A stretch of DNA of 64,000 bases from Erwinia sp. HDF1-3R (GCF_039621855.1 NZ_CP155071.1:1-64000); one strand, 5' to 3'; shown: positions 21,340 to 35,760, counted from the first letter of the stretch. Program-made: numbers and translations. The notes: generated by a model not told the origin, from the letters alone.

Positions 21340-22739
21340 GCGCGTTTTTTGCGCTTCTCCCGGTCAGCAATCAGATGGCGGCCATCTCCCGGTTTAAGCA
21401 GCCTGAATACCAGCCCGGAAAACACGGTTACCACGCCCATGGTCAGAAAGGTGGCGTGGAAGTGCTGCACCGTGGTGCCATCGAAGTTCTCATAGAAACG
21501 CAGCACCGCGGCACTCACCGCGACGCCAAAGCTGATCGCCAGCTGCTGGGTGACGGCCAGCATACTGTTACCGCTGCTGGCGTTACCCTCATTTAAATCC
21601 GCCAGCGTAATGGTGTTCATCGCCGTAAACTGGGTGGACATGGCCATGCCCAGAATAAACAGCGGTAGCAGAAGGACGACCAGGCCCATTGCTGGCGTCT
21701 GTAGCGCAAAGGTGGCAATCAGCGCACCGATAATCACGCTTATCCACATTAGCGTGGTGCGGTAGCCGAACCAGCGAAGCACCTGGGTGACCGTTGATTT
21801 CGCCAGGAGCGATCCTAATGCCGTCGGGGCCATCATGCAGCCAGCGAGAATGGCGGAATAGCCGAATCCCACCTGAAGCATCAGCGGCATCAGGAAAGGA
21901 ATGCAGCCGGTACCAAGCCGGGAAGCGATATTCCCGAGGATCCCCACCGAGAAGGTGCGGGTTTTAAACATCGGTAAGGGAATGAGGGGAGTCGCATGGC
22001 GCCTCGCGTGAGCAATATAAAGAAGCAGCAGCACTATCCCTCCCGACGTAACGGCCAGAGCAATACTGCTGGCCACTATCTTCTCGCCCAATAGCTCAAT
22101 CCCGCTCGACAGCAGCACAAGGCCTATACCAAACAGAATAAAGCCCAGCAGATCGAAGCGGCGTTTGGGCGTGGTGAAATCCGGCATATACTTACGGGCG
22201 TAAATAATACCCAGAATGCCCATCGGAATATTTATCAGGAAGATCCAGTGCCAGCTGGCCCAGGTTACCAGCACGCCGCCCAGCAGCGGCCCCAGAACCG
22301 GGCCAATCAGCCCGGGCATAGTGACGAAGTTCAGCACCGGCAGCAGTTCGCTACGCGGATAGGCCCTGAGCAATGCCAGCCTGGCGACGGGCATCATCAT
22401 CGCGCCACCAATCCCCTGAAGCACCCGGAAGGTCACCAGCATGGCCAGAGAGTCTGAGAGCGCGCAGGCCAGCGAACCTAGCGTAAATAAAGAAACCGCC
22501 ACCACAAACACTTTGCGCGTACCGAAGCGATCGGCCAGCCAGCCGCTGACGGGGATCAGCATGGCAACGGTTAAGGTGTAGCTAATGATGGCAGACTGCA
22601 TTGCCAGGGGGGAGCGATTCAGGCTCTGCGCGATGGCGGGAAGAGCGGTGTTCAGTATCGTGGCATCCAGCGCCTGCATAAAAAAGGCCATGGCGGCTAT
22701 CCACGGAAGTCCGGCCATACTGCGCGCGGATTTTGTCAT
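21336..22739 (-). CDS. hsrA: HsrA-like MFS drug exporter (DHA2 family)
   Basis: Major facilitator transporter with about 14 hydrophobic helices, placing it in the 14-TM DHA2 group with EmrB-like exporters. Motif A-like [13 protein letters not shown] is near residue 65 and motif C-like GPLLGGVL near residue 150. Length is 467 against 475 for E. coli HsrA (YieO). AAGGA precedes the ATG. E. coli also has hsrA beside rbsR, and there the regulator gene yieP follows; here yieP is missing and the rRNA promoter region begins directly. The substrate is unknown. Confidence 0.88.
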   Translation of the reverse strand: MTKSARSMAGLPWIAAMAFFMQALDATILNTALPAIAQSLNRSPLAMQSAIISYTLTVAMLIPVSGWLADRFGTRKVFVVAVSLFTLGSLACALSDSLAMLVTFRVLQGIGGAMMMPVARLALLRAYPRSELLPVLNFVTMPGLIGPVLGPLLGGVLVTWASWHWIFLINIPMGILGIIYARKYMPDFTTPKRRFDLLGFILFGIGLVLLSSGIELLGEKIVASSIALAVTSGGIVLLLLYIAHARRHATPLIPLPMFKTRTFSVGILGNIASRLGTGCIPFLMPLMLQVGFGYSAILAGCMMAPTALGSLLAKSTVTQVLRWFGYRTTLMWISVIIGALIATFALQTPAMGLVVLLLPLFILGMAMSTQFTAMNTITLADLNEGNASSGNSMLAVTQQLAISFGVAVSAAVLRFYENFDGTTVQHFHATFLTMGVVTVFSGLVFRLLKPGDGRHLIADREKRKKRA

Positions 22740-22931
22740 TTGGCATCCTTTCTATTATTCATTGTGGCTTAAAGACCCTGGTAGCTTAAGAGTAGCACCC
22801 CCGTTTATGGATTTCACAAAGGGCAGAACGGGCATTTGGGATGAATATGGTGCAATAACAACCCAATAGTGTGTGATTAATCGCCGATCGGTTAAAAAAA
22901 GGACGGTCAGATCTTTTTTTTAAAGAAAGGC

Positions 22932-22959
22932 TTGTCACCCGTCAGGAACTCCCTATAAT
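22932..22959 (+). promoter_or_regulatory. rRNA operon promoter P1
   Basis: TTGTCA (22932-22937), a 16-bp spacer and TATAAT (22954-22959), followed by the GC-rich discriminator GCGCCTCCACT, form a textbook enteric rrn P1. The preceding AT-rich tract (about 22909-22926) fits an UP element. Confidence 0.9.
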
Positions 22960-23027
22960 GCGCCTCCACTGACACGGAACAACGGCTTAACGGTCACCGG
23001 GTCAGGAAGAGAAAAGTGAGAAATTCC

Positions 23028-23055
23028 TTGACTCTTCAGCGGGAAAGCGTAATAT
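23028..23055 (+). promoter_or_regulatory. rRNA operon promoter P2
   Basis: TTGACT (23028-23033), a 16-bp spacer and TAATAT (23050-23055) lie about 96 bp after P1, the usual place of rrn P2. Confidence 0.8.
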
Positions 23056-23088
23056 CTGCACCCCGCGCCACACGAGATTATGTGGCAC

Positions 23089-23101
23089 TGCTCTTTAACA
23101 A
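23089..23101 (+). promoter_or_regulatory. rrn leader boxA antitermination site
   Basis: TGCTCTTTAACAA is the NusB/S10 boxA of enteric rrn leaders. A second copy, TGCTCTTTAATAA, lies in the 16S-23S spacer at 25023-25035. Confidence 0.85.
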
Positions 23102-23254
23102 TTTATCAGACAATCTGTGTGGGCACTCGCAGGATTGATATCAGCGCCGCAAGGCGCAAAAAATATCAAGTCTTAAGAGTGAACACATAATGAAATTCAT
23201 TATGACGTTTTACACTTGAGCATCGCTTCACTTGTTGAAGCAAATCGAACTTTT

Positions 23255-24796
<1,542 letters not shown>

Positions 24797-24865
24797 CCTG
24801 AAGATACCTTCCCGCGTAGTGTCCACAACAGATTGTCTGATAGAAGTAATGAGCAACAGTACAGA

Positions 24866-24941
24866 GTCCCCATCGTCTAGAGGCCCAGGACACTGCCCTT
24901 TCACGGCTGTAACAGGGGTTCGAATCCCCTTGGGGACGCCA
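24866..24941 (+). tRNA. tRNA-Glu (UUC)
   Basis: A 76-nt tRNA in the 16S-23S spacer: acceptor GTCCCCA paired with TGGGGAC, encoded CCA end, anticodon loop CTTTCAC giving anticodon UUC, and T-loop GGTTCGAATCC. It is the spacer type of E. coli rrnB/C/E/G. Confidence 0.98.
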
Positions 24942-25299
24942 TCTCCTGATAATGAGTGAAAGACATTATCAACCGTATCTCAAAGCTGATTCTGCCTGAA
25001 GGCGAGTCATGTTTGAGATAACTGCTCTTTAATAATCCGGAACAAGCTGAAAATTGAAACGACGTATCGTTTTCATTCTCCGTAATAAGAATGAAATAAC
25101 ACGATACAGTCGAGTCTCTCAAATGCTTACAACTCAGCAGTCTTTACTGACATCAGTAATGAGCGAGCTAAGTGAAGGTAAGGCGTCAGCGCGCAGCAGG
25201 CGGAGTGGACTTAACGTCCATGAGCACTGTGAGCACTGCACAACGCCGCCATCACGACGCGCAGCCATTACGGACAGAAAGGACGCTTGTGGGTTGTGA
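24942..25299 (+). other. tRNA-Glu to 23S spacer (358 nt) with boxA
   Basis: The spacer contains a boxA (25023-25035), then the 5' arm of the pre-23S processing stem near the end. It is longer than the roughly 190-nt E. coli equivalent. The excess is mostly an imperfect palindrome at 25156-25271, listed separately. Confidence 0.8.
25156..25271. repeat. ERIC-like imperfect palindrome in the 16S-23S spacer
   Basis: About 116 bp bounded by GTAATG (25156-25161) and CATTAC (25266-25271). Its core is GGAG, then stem TGGAC/GTCCA, then TGAG (25202-25224). The size, the outer inverted ends and the GGAG-stem-TGAG core resemble ERIC elements, but the sequence is more divergent than the copy in the 23S-5S spacer. 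It may instead be ordinary spacer secondary structure. Confidence 0.35.
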
Positions 25300-28204
<2,905 letters not shown>

Positions 28205-28501
28205 ACAACACCAGAAGCGTTCTGGTGAGCAGTGAGAGACAGAAGACAATTTTCAGCTTATCCGGACAAGAATTAAGCTGTTCTGCCTATTACGCATGCG
28301 GGACAGAGCAGGAGATTTTATCTGCCCTGCGGACGTGAGTCTGCGGAGTGTGATTTAAAAAATTAGCGGGAACGAAAGAGTTTGTGCTGAAGCAGGGCGG
28401 CAAACGCAGCGAAGGAAGGAGCATACTGAAGTATGTGACTGAGTTTGCAGGTGAAGCCAGCGCAGCAGCAGCGCAAAATATTCGTTCCGTGCACCAAGAT
28501 T
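28205..28501 (+). other. 23S-5S spacer (297 nt)
   Basis: About three times the usual ~92 nt of E. coli. It includes the 3' arm of the pre-23S stem at its start and the ERIC-like palindrome at 28369-28488. Confidence 0.8.
28369..28488. repeat. ERIC-like intergenic repeat inside the 23S-5S spacer
   Basis: A 120-bp imperfect palindrome with outer ends GGAACGAA (28369-28376) and TTCGTTCC (28481-28488). The core AGGAGCATACTGAAGTATG continues into TGACTGAG, with stem CATACT/AGTATG at 28422-28435. This closely follows the ERIC/IRU core (AGGAGC, stem, GTGACTGGGG). ERIC elements are palindromes of about 126 bp in enteric intergenic transcribed DNA. Being inside rRNA it would fold in the primary transcript. 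Confidence 0.65.
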
Positions 28502-28621
28502 TGCCTGGCGGCTTTAGCGCGGTGGTCCCACCTGACCCCATGCCGAACTCAGAAGTGAAACGCCGTAGCGCCGATGGTAGTGTGGGGTCTCCCCATGCGA
28601 GAGTAGGGAACTGCCAGGCAT
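28502..28621 (+). rRNA. rrf: 5S ribosomal RNA
   Basis: A 120-nt 5S gene from TGCCTGGCGGC to CTGCCAGGCAT, whose ends pair as the terminal helix. Last gene of the rrn operon; no distal tRNA follows. Confidence 0.98.
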
Positions 28622-28634
28622 CAAATAAAGCAAT

Positions 28635-28663
28635 AACCCTGACCTCACGGTCAGGGTTTTTTG
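28635..28663 (+). terminator. rRNA operon terminator
   Basis: AACCCTGACC/GGTCAGGGTT, a perfect 10-bp stem with loop TCAC and a T-run, 13 bp after 5S. Confidence 0.95.
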
Positions 28664-28689
28664 CGTTATGGGGCAGGAGAAATTATTCG

Positions 28690-28842
28690 GCCCAGAGTCA
28701 GTATTATGCGTACAGGGGCCGGGGGGATTGCGCTCAGAATCAGGATTATACGTACAGGGACCGGGGAATTGCGCTCAGAGTCAGGGTCTTGCGTACAGGG
28801 ACCGGGAAAATTGCGCCCAGGATCAGGATTACTGCATTCAGG
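28690..28842 (+). repeat. Tandem direct repeat, 41-42 bp unit, about 3.7 copies
   Basis: Copies begin at 28690, 28731, 28772 and (partial) 28814. The shared pattern is a YCAGARTCAG stretch, then TGCGTACAGGG, ACCGGG and a closing ATTG. Copies differ at several positions. It lies between the rrn terminator and the convergent mobB gene and has no Shine-Dalgarno-led ORF. There are no spacers, so it is not a CRISPR. Function is unknown. Confidence 0.85.
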
Positions 28843-28896
28843 CCCCGCTCGCGGTCATGACTGTTACGTGCTGGCCTGTAAATCATCCCGTAACCT

Positions 28897-29421
28897 TCAC
28901 TCAGTACCGGCAGAGCGGCGCTGCTTTTCCCGCCACTGAGAAATAAAATCCACCACGGTATCCACCGCATTCAGATCCAGCACTGGCACCCGGCACTCCA
29001 GGTTGATGTCGCCAGCAACAGCAATAACGTGCTCATCCAGCCCGTCAGGGAAGGGTTTTCCCGTCTCATGCCGGTAAAGCACTATCTTCGGCACTGCTTC
29101 GCCTTTAAAGCCTTCGATAAGAATCAAATCAAGCTTGCTCTCATCCATTCTGCTGGCCAGATAGTGCAGATCCAGCGTGTCCGCCGCTGACGTTTCGGTC
29201 ATTAGCGCCCAGCGCTTTTGACTGGCGACTATTACCTGATCGGCACCAGCTTTACGTAGCTCGTAACTGTCTTTCCCCGGCTTATCAATTTCCATGTCGT
29301 GATGGGTATGTTTAATCAACCCGCAGCGGATACCCCGCTCTGAAAGCAGTGGGATCAGCTGCTTTAACAGCGTCGTTTTTCCTGTGCCGCTGGCCGCGAC
29401 AATAGCTAACAGGGGGATCAC
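28897..29421 (-). CDS. mobB: MobB, molybdopterin-guanine dinucleotide biosynthesis adaptor
   Basis: P-loop GTP-binding protein that assists MobA in making the bis-MGD cofactor of molybdoenzymes; not essential for it. Residues 1-20 contain the P-loop IVAASGTGKTTLLKQL, followed by KHTHHDMEIDKPGKDSYE typical of MobB. Length is 174. It starts at a GTG that overlaps the mobA stop (GTGA), so it is coupled. It converges on the rrn operon, as mobB does on rrnA in E. coli. Confidence 0.92.
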   Translation of the reverse strand: MIPLLAIVAASGTGKTTLLKQLIPLLSERGIRCGLIKHTHHDMEIDKPGKDSYELRKAGADQVIVASQKRWALMTETSAADTLDLHYLASRMDESKLDLILIEGFKGEAVPKIVLYRHETGKPFPDGLDEHVIAVAGDINLECRVPVLDLNAVDTVVDFISQWREKQRRSAGTE

Positions 29422-30008
29422 AATGCTTCACCCTTACCCAGAAGATCGCTGGGGTAGTTAATATTTGCGAAAGCGGCAGGGCAGCTATCGAAAGAGACAG
29501 CATGGCCGCCTGCCTGCTTAAGAAATAGCATGACTCGCCGTTCTCCGGCTGCAAGAAATGAAGCAAGATCCCCAGCTAAACCGACGTTTACCAGCGCCAG
29601 CGTCGGATGATCGCGATCGCCACTGCGCGCCCATACGGCAGGTGCATCGTTTTTCTCCTGCCACAGGCGTGCAACTAAGTCGTCAGGAAGCTCTGGCGTA
29701 TCACAGGGCGCAAAAACGGCCCAGTCTTCAGCGATATTTTGTAATGCTGCAAGCATGCCTGCCAGCGGCCCGGGAAAGCCCGACAGGGTATCTGCGAATA
29801 CCGGAACACCACTCTGCTGATAAATAGAAATATTACGGTTTGCACTGATGCAAAGCTGGCTTACCTGGGGAGAAAGCCGCCCTAACACATGCTGATAAAG
29901 TGGTTTACCCCGCCACGGGATGAGACCTTTATCTTCACCGCCCATACGGCTTCCCTGGCCGCCAGCAAGAATTACGCCAGTGACGGGTAGGAGGGAGATC
30001 GTGGACAT
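29418..30008 (-). CDS. mobA: MobA, molybdenum cofactor guanylyltransferase
   Basis: Transfers GMP from GTP to molybdopterin. The nucleotide-binding motif GVILAGGQGSRMGGEDKGL is at about residues 9-27, and the later segments GPLAGMLAAL, FAPCDTPELP and RDHPTLALVN are conserved. The ATG at 30008 is chosen because it fits the E. coli N-terminus and has GAGGG upstream; the frame is open 26 codons further without support. 196 residues. It is divergent from yihD. Confidence 0.93.
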   Translation of the reverse strand: MSTISLLPVTGVILAGGQGSRMGGEDKGLIPWRGKPLYQHVLGRLSPQVSQLCISANRNISIYQQSGVPVFADTLSGFPGPLAGMLAALQNIAEDWAVFAPCDTPELPDDLVARLWQEKNDAPAVWARSGDRDHPTLALVNVGLAGDLASFLAAGERRVMLFLKQAGGHAVSFDSCPAAFANINYPSDLLGKGEAL

Positions 30009-30084
30009 AAAACTTACACCCTCTTTTAATGTGGGTTTAACCCTGCTAACGTAGCAGAATTGACCTTTTAACAGGAACAACAGC

Positions 30085-30354
30085 ATGAAATGCCATCGTC
30101 TGAACGAACTAATTTCACTGCTTCAGCCAGCCTGGCAGCAGGAACCCGATCTGAATTTAGTGCAATTTTTGCAGAAAATCGCGGATGAAGCGGGTTTTAC
30201 TCAGCCTATTGGCGACATTACCGATGACGTTCTAATCTATCATCTTAAAATGCGCGGCACGGATAAAGATGAAGCTATCCCCGGTCTGAAAAAAGATTAT
30301 GAGGAAGACTTCAAAACCGCTTTGCTGCGTGCCCGCGGCGTGATTAAAGATTAA
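30085..30354 (+). CDS. yihD: YihD, DUF1040 protein
   Basis: A conserved 89-residue enterobacterial protein of unknown function. Nearly all of E. coli YihD is recognisable: [18 protein letters not shown] at the start and [20 protein letters not shown] at the end. It has no signal peptide or TM segment, so it should be cytoplasmic. Confidence 0.92.
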   Translation: MKCHRLNELISLLQPAWQQEPDLNLVQFLQKIADEAGFTQPIGDITDDVLIYHLKMRGTDKDEAIPGLKKDYEEDFKTALLRARGVIKD

Positions 30355-30434
30355 ATCACCATTTACCGTCATGCTGCCTGTTTGATGATATTCTTTGTCG
30401 CTAATTCATTTGCGATAATCTGTGAGTATGTCGG

Positions 30435-31427
30435 ATGAAAGGACCTGCCTTTAACTTTCAAAACCTGGATCCTGATACCATTCTGGATGCGCTGTGGCAA
30501 ACCGGAATTCGGGTAGAGTCAGGGCTTACTGCCCTGAACAGCTATGAAAATCGGGTCTACCAGTTCTCCGATGAGGACCGGAAACGCTACGTCGTTAAGT
30601 TCTATCGCCCTGAGAGGTGGTCAGATCAACAGATCGGCGAAGAGCACCAGTTTACCACCGAGCTGCTTAATGATGAGGTGCCCGTCGCGGCTCCGCTGCT
30701 TCTTCAGGGAACGACCCTTCATCAGCATCAGGGCTACCGTTACGCGGTTTTCCCCAGCCTGGGAGGACGGCAGTACGAAACGGATAACTATGACCAGCTG
30801 GAGTGGGTAGGACGCTTTTTGGGTCGAATCCACCAGACGGCCAGAAAGAAGACCTTTACCGTGCGGCCGACCCTGGGTCTGAAAGAGTATATCGAAGAGC
30901 CCCTGGCCGTTCTCGAACAGAGCCGTCTGATCCCGGCAAAGCTCAAAGAGCCTTTATTAGCCAGCGTCAGGCTTATCGGCACAACTTTACATAATTACTG
31001 GCATACTCAATGGCAGCCGATGCGCCTGCATGGCGATTGCCATCCGGGTAATATCCTCTGGCGCGACGGTCCGCTGTTTGTCGATTTGGATGATGCGCGC
31101 AATGGCCCCGCCATTCAGGATCTCTGGATGCTGATCAACGGTGATGTTCAGGAGCAGCGTATCCAGTGGGATATTTTACTGGAGGCTTACAGTGAATTCA
31201 GCGAGTTCGACTCACATGAATTGTCACTGATTGAGCCTTTACGCGCCATGAGGATGGTTTATTATCTGGCATGGGTGGTCCGCCGTTGGGAGGATCCCGC
31301 ATTTCCTGCAAGTTTTCCGTGGATGACGGACGAGGATTTCTGGCGCAGGCAGATCGCTATTTTTAATCAACAGGCAAAGCTGTTGCAGGAACCCCCGCTG
31401 CAGCTTGTACCTACTTTTCAGGGTTGA
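30435..31427 (+). CDS. srkA: SrkA (YihE/RdoA), stress-response Ser/Thr kinase
   Basis: Aminoglycoside-phosphotransferase-fold protein kinase that counters MazEF-linked death and is part of the Cpx response in E. coli. The catalytic loop [13 protein letters not shown] has Asp201 and Asn206, and the metal-binding Asp217 lies in LFVDLDDA, the same positions as in E. coli. Length is 330 (328 in E. coli). It is followed 32 bp later by dsbA, as in the Cpx-controlled srkA-dsbA operon; no clear CpxR box is visible upstream. Confidence 0.93.
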   Translation: MKGPAFNFQNLDPDTILDALWQTGIRVESGLTALNSYENRVYQFSDEDRKRYVVKFYRPERWSDQQIGEEHQFTTELLNDEVPVAAPLLLQGTTLHQHQGYRYAVFPSLGGRQYETDNYDQLEWVGRFLGRIHQTARKKTFTVRPTLGLKEYIEEPLAVLEQSRLIPAKLKEPLLASVRLIGTTLHNYWHTQWQPMRLHGDCHPGNILWRDGPLFVDLDDARNGPAIQDLWMLINGDVQEQRIQWDILLEAYSEFSEFDSHELSLIEPLRAMRMVYYLAWVVRRWEDPAFPASFPWMTDEDFWRRQIAIFNQQAKLLQEPPLQLVPTFQG

Positions 31428-31459
31428 TGGCCCTTTTGCTGTTAGGAGAGAATTTTCCA

Positions 31460-32089
31460 ATGAAAAAGATTTGGTTTGCGCTGGTCGGCATGATGCTGGC
31501 AATGAGTGCATCGGCTGCGCAGTTCACCGATGGTCAACAGTATGTAACAATACAGAAGCCCGTTACCGGCGAACCTCAGGTTATGGAGTTCTTCTCCTTC
31601 TTTTGTCCTCACTGCTATGAATTTGAACACGTCTGGCACGTTAGCGATGCGGTGAAGAAAAACCTGCCCGCTAACACGAAAGTGACTAAATACCACGTGG
31701 ATTTCCTGGGTGGAGACATGGGCAAAACCCTGACCCAGGCATGGGCGGTGGCGATGGCGCTGGGTGTTGAAGATAAAGTGACTGCCCCTATTTTTGAAGG
31801 CATCCAGAAAACCCAAACTATTACCGACCCGGCCAGTCTGAAAGCAACCTTTGTAAAAGCGGCGGGTATTAAGCCAGAAGATTACGATGCGGCGTGGAAC
31901 AGCTTCGTGGTGAAATCGCTTGTTGCGCAGCAGGAAAAAGCGGCTGCTGACGTCGATCTGCGCGGTGTGCCAGCGATGTTTGTTAACGGAAAATACATGG
32001 TGAACAACGGCGGTCTGGATACCAGCTCAATGGATAACTACGTTCAGCAATATGCTAACGTTGTGAAATTCCTGCTGACCCAGAAGTAA
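31460..32089 (+). CDS. dsbA: DsbA, periplasmic thiol:disulfide oxidase
   Basis: Introduces disulfide bonds into secreted proteins and is re-oxidised by DsbB. A signal peptide of about 19 residues ([19 protein letters not shown]) is followed by a thioredoxin fold with active site CPHC at Cys49-Cys52 of the precursor, i.e. 30-33 of the mature protein, and the cis-proline segment [12 protein letters not shown]. The ATG at 31460 has TAGGAG upstream. 209 residues. Confidence 0.96.
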   Translation: MKKIWFALVGMMLAMSASAAQFTDGQQYVTIQKPVTGEPQVMEFFSFFCPHCYEFEHVWHVSDAVKKNLPANTKVTKYHVDFLGGDMGKTLTQAWAVAMALGVEDKVTAPIFEGIQKTQTITDPASLKATFVKAAGIKPEDYDAAWNSFVVKSLVAQQEKAAADVDLRGVPAMFVNGKYMVNNGGLDTSSMDNYVQQYANVVKFLLTQK

Positions 32090-32100
32090 CCTGCTTTTGA

Positions 32101-32132
32101 CCACGCCAGCCTGCGGCTGGTGTGGTTATCTT
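32101..32132 (+). terminator. Terminator after dsbA
   Basis: CCACGCCAGCC/GGCTGGTGTGG (one G-T pair) with loop TGC and trailing TTATCTT, 11 bp after the dsbA stop. Confidence 0.8.
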
Positions 32133-32507
32133 CCCCATCCGGCTGAAAATCCTGTTCTTAATTTGCTTCTCCCGGCTATGCCGATCCGTTGGATCCGATC
32201 GCGTCACATTGATCGGGGCATAAATAATATCCACACTGAATTAATTTCGGATGGAATAAAGCAAATCCTAAGGTAACCTACTAACCTCATGTAATAAAAA
32301 GTAATTTTAACCGTACACGATATCATATTCTGGTTGTTGCATTACGTTTGCAAATTTACGCACAAACTTATCCACAGTTTATTATTGGGAAGCTATTCGC
32401 ATAACCCATCTTTAAGGCACGATTCACCCCCGAGTTATTTCATCTTTTATACTCAGCTGTGGCATCCTTACCGCATTGATAAAACCAACGAAGAACGCAA
32501 AAAACCT
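32133..32507 (+). promoter_or_regulatory. polA upstream region with an exact DnaA box
   Basis: A 375-bp AT-rich gene-free stretch in front of polA. A perfect DnaA box TTATCCACA lies at 32368-32376; DnaA has been reported to stimulate polA expression in E. coli. The polA reading frame is open upstream to 32334, but that extension has no family match and no ribosome-binding site, so it is read as leader. Confidence 0.6.
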
Positions 32508-35300
32508 ATGGCACAAATTGCAGAAAACCCGCTTATTCTGGTAGATGGCTCTTCTTACCTTTACCGTGCTTATCATGCCTTCCCTCCACTGACCAACAGT
32601 GCGGGTGAACCCACGGGCGCAATGTACGGTGTCCTGAATATGTTGCGCAGTCTGCTGCTGCAATATAAGCCTGACCATGTCGCCGTAGTTTTTGATGCCA
32701 AAGGCAAAACGTTTCGTGATGAGCTTTTTGAAGATTACAAATCTCATCGGCCACCCATGCCGGACGACCTTCGTGCGCAAATAGAACCCTTGCACAACAT
32801 GGTAAGGGCAATGGGGCTGCCGCTGCTGGCCGTATCGGGCGTAGAGGCCGATGACGTCATCGGGACGCTGGCGCTGGAAGCCGGGAAAATAGGCAAGCCA
32901 GTATTGATCAGCACCGGCGACAAAGACATGGCACAGCTGGTGACACCTGATATCACGCTGATCAACACCATGAATAATGCCATTCTCGGTCCAGATGAAG
33001 TAGTGGAAAAGTTCGGCGTTCCTCCTTCACTGATCATCGACTTTCTTGCCCTGATGGGCGACTCCTCAGACAATATTCCGGGTGTTCCCGGAGTGGGTGA
33101 AAAGACCGCGCAGGCGCTGCTTCAGGGCCTGGGGGGGATAAAAGACATTTATGCCAATCTTGATAAGGTCGCTACGCTCACCTTCAGGGGCGCTAAGACC
33201 ATGTCGGCGAAGCTTGAGCAAAGCAAAGAGCTGGCTTTTCTGTCTTATCAGCTGGCGACGATCAAAACCGATGTGCAGCTGGACGTAACCTGCGAGCAGC
33301 TCACGGTTAATGAGCCTGATGCAGAAACGCTGCTTGGCCTGTTCCGTCACTATGAGTTCAAGCGCTGGATAACCGATCTGGAAGAGGGCAAATGGCTACA
33401 GGGAAGGAAAGGCTCGCCAGCAGGACAGAAAGCGCCGGTAGAAGCAGTGGCTGAGAGCAGCACCAGTGAGGTCGCCAGCGTGCTGTCATCCGATGGCTAC
33501 GTGACTATTCTGGATGAAGAAACCTTTGAAGCCTGGTTTAAAAAACTACAGGACAGTTCACTGTTCTCATTCGACCTTGAAACGGATTCACTCGACACGC
33601 TGAGTGCAAATATTGTCGGACTCTCATTTGCAGTTGCGCCGGGTGAAGCGGCCTACCTGCCGGTAGCGCATGACTACCTTGATGCGCCCGTTCAGCTTGA
33701 CCGTGACAGCGTCCTGGCACGTCTTAAACCCCTGCTGGAAGATAACAAGGCGTTTAAGGTTGGGCAGAACCTGAAGTATGACCGCGGCGTGCTGAAGAAT
33801 TACGACATTGAACTTCAGGGCATCAGGTTTGACACCATGCTGGAGTCCTACGCGCTCAACAGCGTAGGGGGGCGGCACGATATGGATACGCTGGCCACCC
33901 GCTGGTTAAGCCATAAAACGGTCACCTTTGAGGAGATCGCCGGAAAGGGCAAAAAACAGCTGACCTTTAATCAAATCGCCCTGGAACAGGCCGCCCACTA
34001 TGCCGCTGAAGATGCAGACGTTACGCTTCAGCTGCATCTTAAAATGTGGCCGGAGCTGGAAAAAGAAGCGGGTCCCAAACAGGTTTTTGAAGAGATCGAG
34101 ATGCCGCTGGTTACGGTTATTTCACGCATCGAGCGCAACGGGGTTTTCATTGACCAGGGTATTCTGGCGAAGCATTCGATTGAGCTTACCGAGCGCCTGG
34201 CCGGACTGGAGCAAAAAGCGCATGAGCTGGCAGGTGAGCCGTTTAATCTCTCATCACCAAAGCAGCTGCAAACTATTTTGTTTGAGAAGCAGGGGATTAA
34301 GCCCACGAAAAAAACGCCGGGCGGCGCTCCCTCTACCAGTGAGGAAGTCCTTGCCGAGCTGGCGCTTGATTACCCCCTGCCGAAGGTGATCCTGGAACAT
34401 CGTGGCCTGTCCAAACTGAAGTCAACCTACACCGATAAACTGCCGTTGATGATCAACCCGATAACCGGACGTGTCCATACGTCGTACCATCAGGCCGTTA
34501 CGGCGACCGGACGTCTCTCATCGACCGATCCTAACCTGCAAAATATTCCGGTACGTAACGACGAAGGGCGTCGTATTCGTCAGGCGTTTATTGCCTCTGA
34601 GGGCTGTAAAATTGTTGCCGCCGACTATTCGCAGATTGAGCTGCGTATCATGGCGCATCTTTCTCAGGATAAAGGCCTGCTGAGTGCCTTTGCCGATGGG
34701 CAGGATATCCACCGTGCCACGGCGGCGGAGGTCTTTGGCATGGCGCTTGATAAAGTGACCGGCGAGCAGCGCCGCAGCGCTAAGGCAATAAACTTTGGTT
34801 TGATCTACGGCATGAGCGCATTCGGCCTCTCCCGCCAGCTCAATATTGGCGCAGGCGAAGCAAAGAAATATATGGATCTCTACTTCGAGCGTTATCCTGG
34901 CGTTCTGGAATACATGGAAAATACCCGTCAGCAGGCAGCCGCGAAGGGCTATGTATCTACGCTGGACGGTCGCCGTCTCTATTTGCCTGATATCAACGCC
35001 AGCAATGCGATACGCCGCAAGGCCGCAGAGCGTGCGGCAATCAATGCGCCCATGCAGGGAACCGCCGCCGATATTATCAAGAAAGCGATGATCGCCGTGG
35101 ATGGCTGGCTGACGCCACAGTCCATGCCGGAGGTGAAGATGATTATGCAGGTACACGATGAACTGGTTTTTGAGGTTAAAACCTCCGAGGTCGAGGCTGC
35201 ATCAGCGAAGATCCGCGAGCTGATGGAAAATAGCATGACGCTTGACGTTCCGCTACGTGTGGATGTCGGCGTAGGTGATAACTGGGATCAGGCCCATTAA
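32508..35300 (+). CDS. polA: DNA polymerase I
   Basis: Repair and Okazaki-fragment polymerase. The 5'-3' exonuclease domain covers about residues 1-320 ([22 protein letters not shown]), the 3'-5' proofreading domain about 325-515 (FDLETDSLD) and the polymerase domain the rest. Motif A is [16 protein letters not shown], the O helix [14 protein letters not shown] and motif [12 protein letters not shown]. The start [20 protein letters not shown] at 32508 gives 930 residues against 928 in E. coli. The small RNA spf lies downstream, as in E. coli. Confidence 0.97.
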   Translation: MAQIAENPLILVDGSSYLYRAYHAFPPLTNSAGEPTGAMYGVLNMLRSLLLQYKPDHVAVVFDAKGKTFRDELFEDYKSHRPPMPDDLRAQIEPLHNMVRAMGLPLLAVSGVEADDVIGTLALEAGKIGKPVLISTGDKDMAQLVTPDITLINTMNNAILGPDEVVEKFGVPPSLIIDFLALMGDSSDNIPGVPGVGEKTAQALLQGLGGIKDIYANLDKVATLTFRGAKTMSAKLEQSKELAFLSYQLATIKTDVQLDVTCEQLTVNEPDAETLLGLFRHYEFKRWITDLEEGKWLQGRKGSPAGQKAPVEAVAESSTSEVASVLSSDGYVTILDEETFEAWFKKLQDSSLFSFDLETDSLDTLSANIVGLSFAVAPGEAAYLPVAHDYLDAPVQLDRDSVLARLKPLLEDNKAFKVGQNLKYDRGVLKNYDIELQGIRFDTMLESYALNSVGGRHDMDTLATRWLSHKTVTFEEIAGKGKKQLTFNQIALEQAAHYAAEDADVTLQLHLKMWPELEKEAGPKQVFEEIEMPLVTVISRIERNGVFIDQGILAKHSIELTERLAGLEQKAHELAGEPFNLSSPKQLQTILFEKQGIKPTKKTPGGAPSTSEEVLAELALDYPLPKVILEHRGLSKLKSTYTDKLPLMINPITGRVHTSYHQAVTATGRLSSTDPNLQNIPVRNDEGRRIRQAFIASEGCKIVAADYSQIELRIMAHLSQDKGLLSAFADGQDIHRATAAEVFGMALDKVTGEQRRSAKAINFGLIYGMSAFGLSRQLNIGAGEAKKYMDLYFERYPGVLEYMENTRQQAAAKGYVSTLDGRRLYLPDINASNAIRRKAAERAAINAPMQGTAADIIKKAMIAVDGWLTPQSMPEVKMIMQVHDELVFEVKTSEVEAASAKIRELMENSMTLDVPLRVDVGVGDNWDQAH

Positions 35301-35631
35301 TTACCAGAGTAAAAGAGAGTAAGGTGCAGACGCGGGCTTTTAGCCCGTCGTAAGCCTTTGCATGGCTGCCCCTGGGGGCCGACAGAAGTCATTTTGTTGG
35401 CCTCACGCAGAATCCATAAGAATTTCGTGTAGTTGGAAGCGACAGCGGATGATAATTCCCTTGTTTGCTCAGAATTTCACCTAACCATCTATGCTGTAAG
35501 CATTTTTTCCGTAAGTTAGCTACAAGTCGAGCGGGATTATGTGAGCTGGGTTGGATAAAGCAGGGTAATTTCTGGAAGTTAACTACAAAAAACCCTTTTT
35601 AGGCCCGAAAAAATCATGTAGAGTTTGAGTC
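35301..35631 (+). promoter_or_regulatory. polA-spf intergenic region with the spf promoter
   Basis: A 331-bp stretch without a gene. A short hairpin, CGGGCT/AGCCCG, lies about 35 bp after polA but has no T-run. The last 40 bp include a possible spf -10 element, TAGAGT, 7 bp before the RNA start. No clear CRP dyad, expected for spf from E. coli, could be identified by eye. Nothing else is assignable. Confidence 0.45.
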
Positions 35632-35738
35632 GTAGGGTACAGAGGTAAGATGTTCTATCTTTCAGACCTTTTACTTCACGTAATCGGATTTGGCTGAATA
35701 TTAGCCGCCCCAGTCAGTTATGACTGGGGCGTTTTTTA
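35632..35738 (+). ncRNA. spf: Spot 42 small RNA
   Basis: Hfq-dependent regulatory RNA that represses galK and other catabolic mRNAs and is itself repressed by CRP in E. coli. The 107-nt sequence begins GTAGGGTACAGAGGTAAG and ends in the terminator CCCCAGTCAGTTATGACTGG plus GGCGTTTTTT. It is almost identical to E. coli Spot 42, including the unstructured target-pairing regions, with a small deletion near the terminator. It lies between polA and engB as in E. coli. Confidence 0.96.
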
Positions 35739-35760
35739 TTGGGCGACGTTCAAAAGCGCG

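Noticed and set aside
28690..28842. Possible CRISPR array
   Set aside because: The repeats are directly adjacent without unique spacers, the units have diverged, and no cas gene is near.
32334..32507. 58-codon N-terminal extension of polA
   Set aside because: Does not match the family, lacks a ribosome-binding site and contains the DnaA box; the ATG at 32508 gives the normal length.
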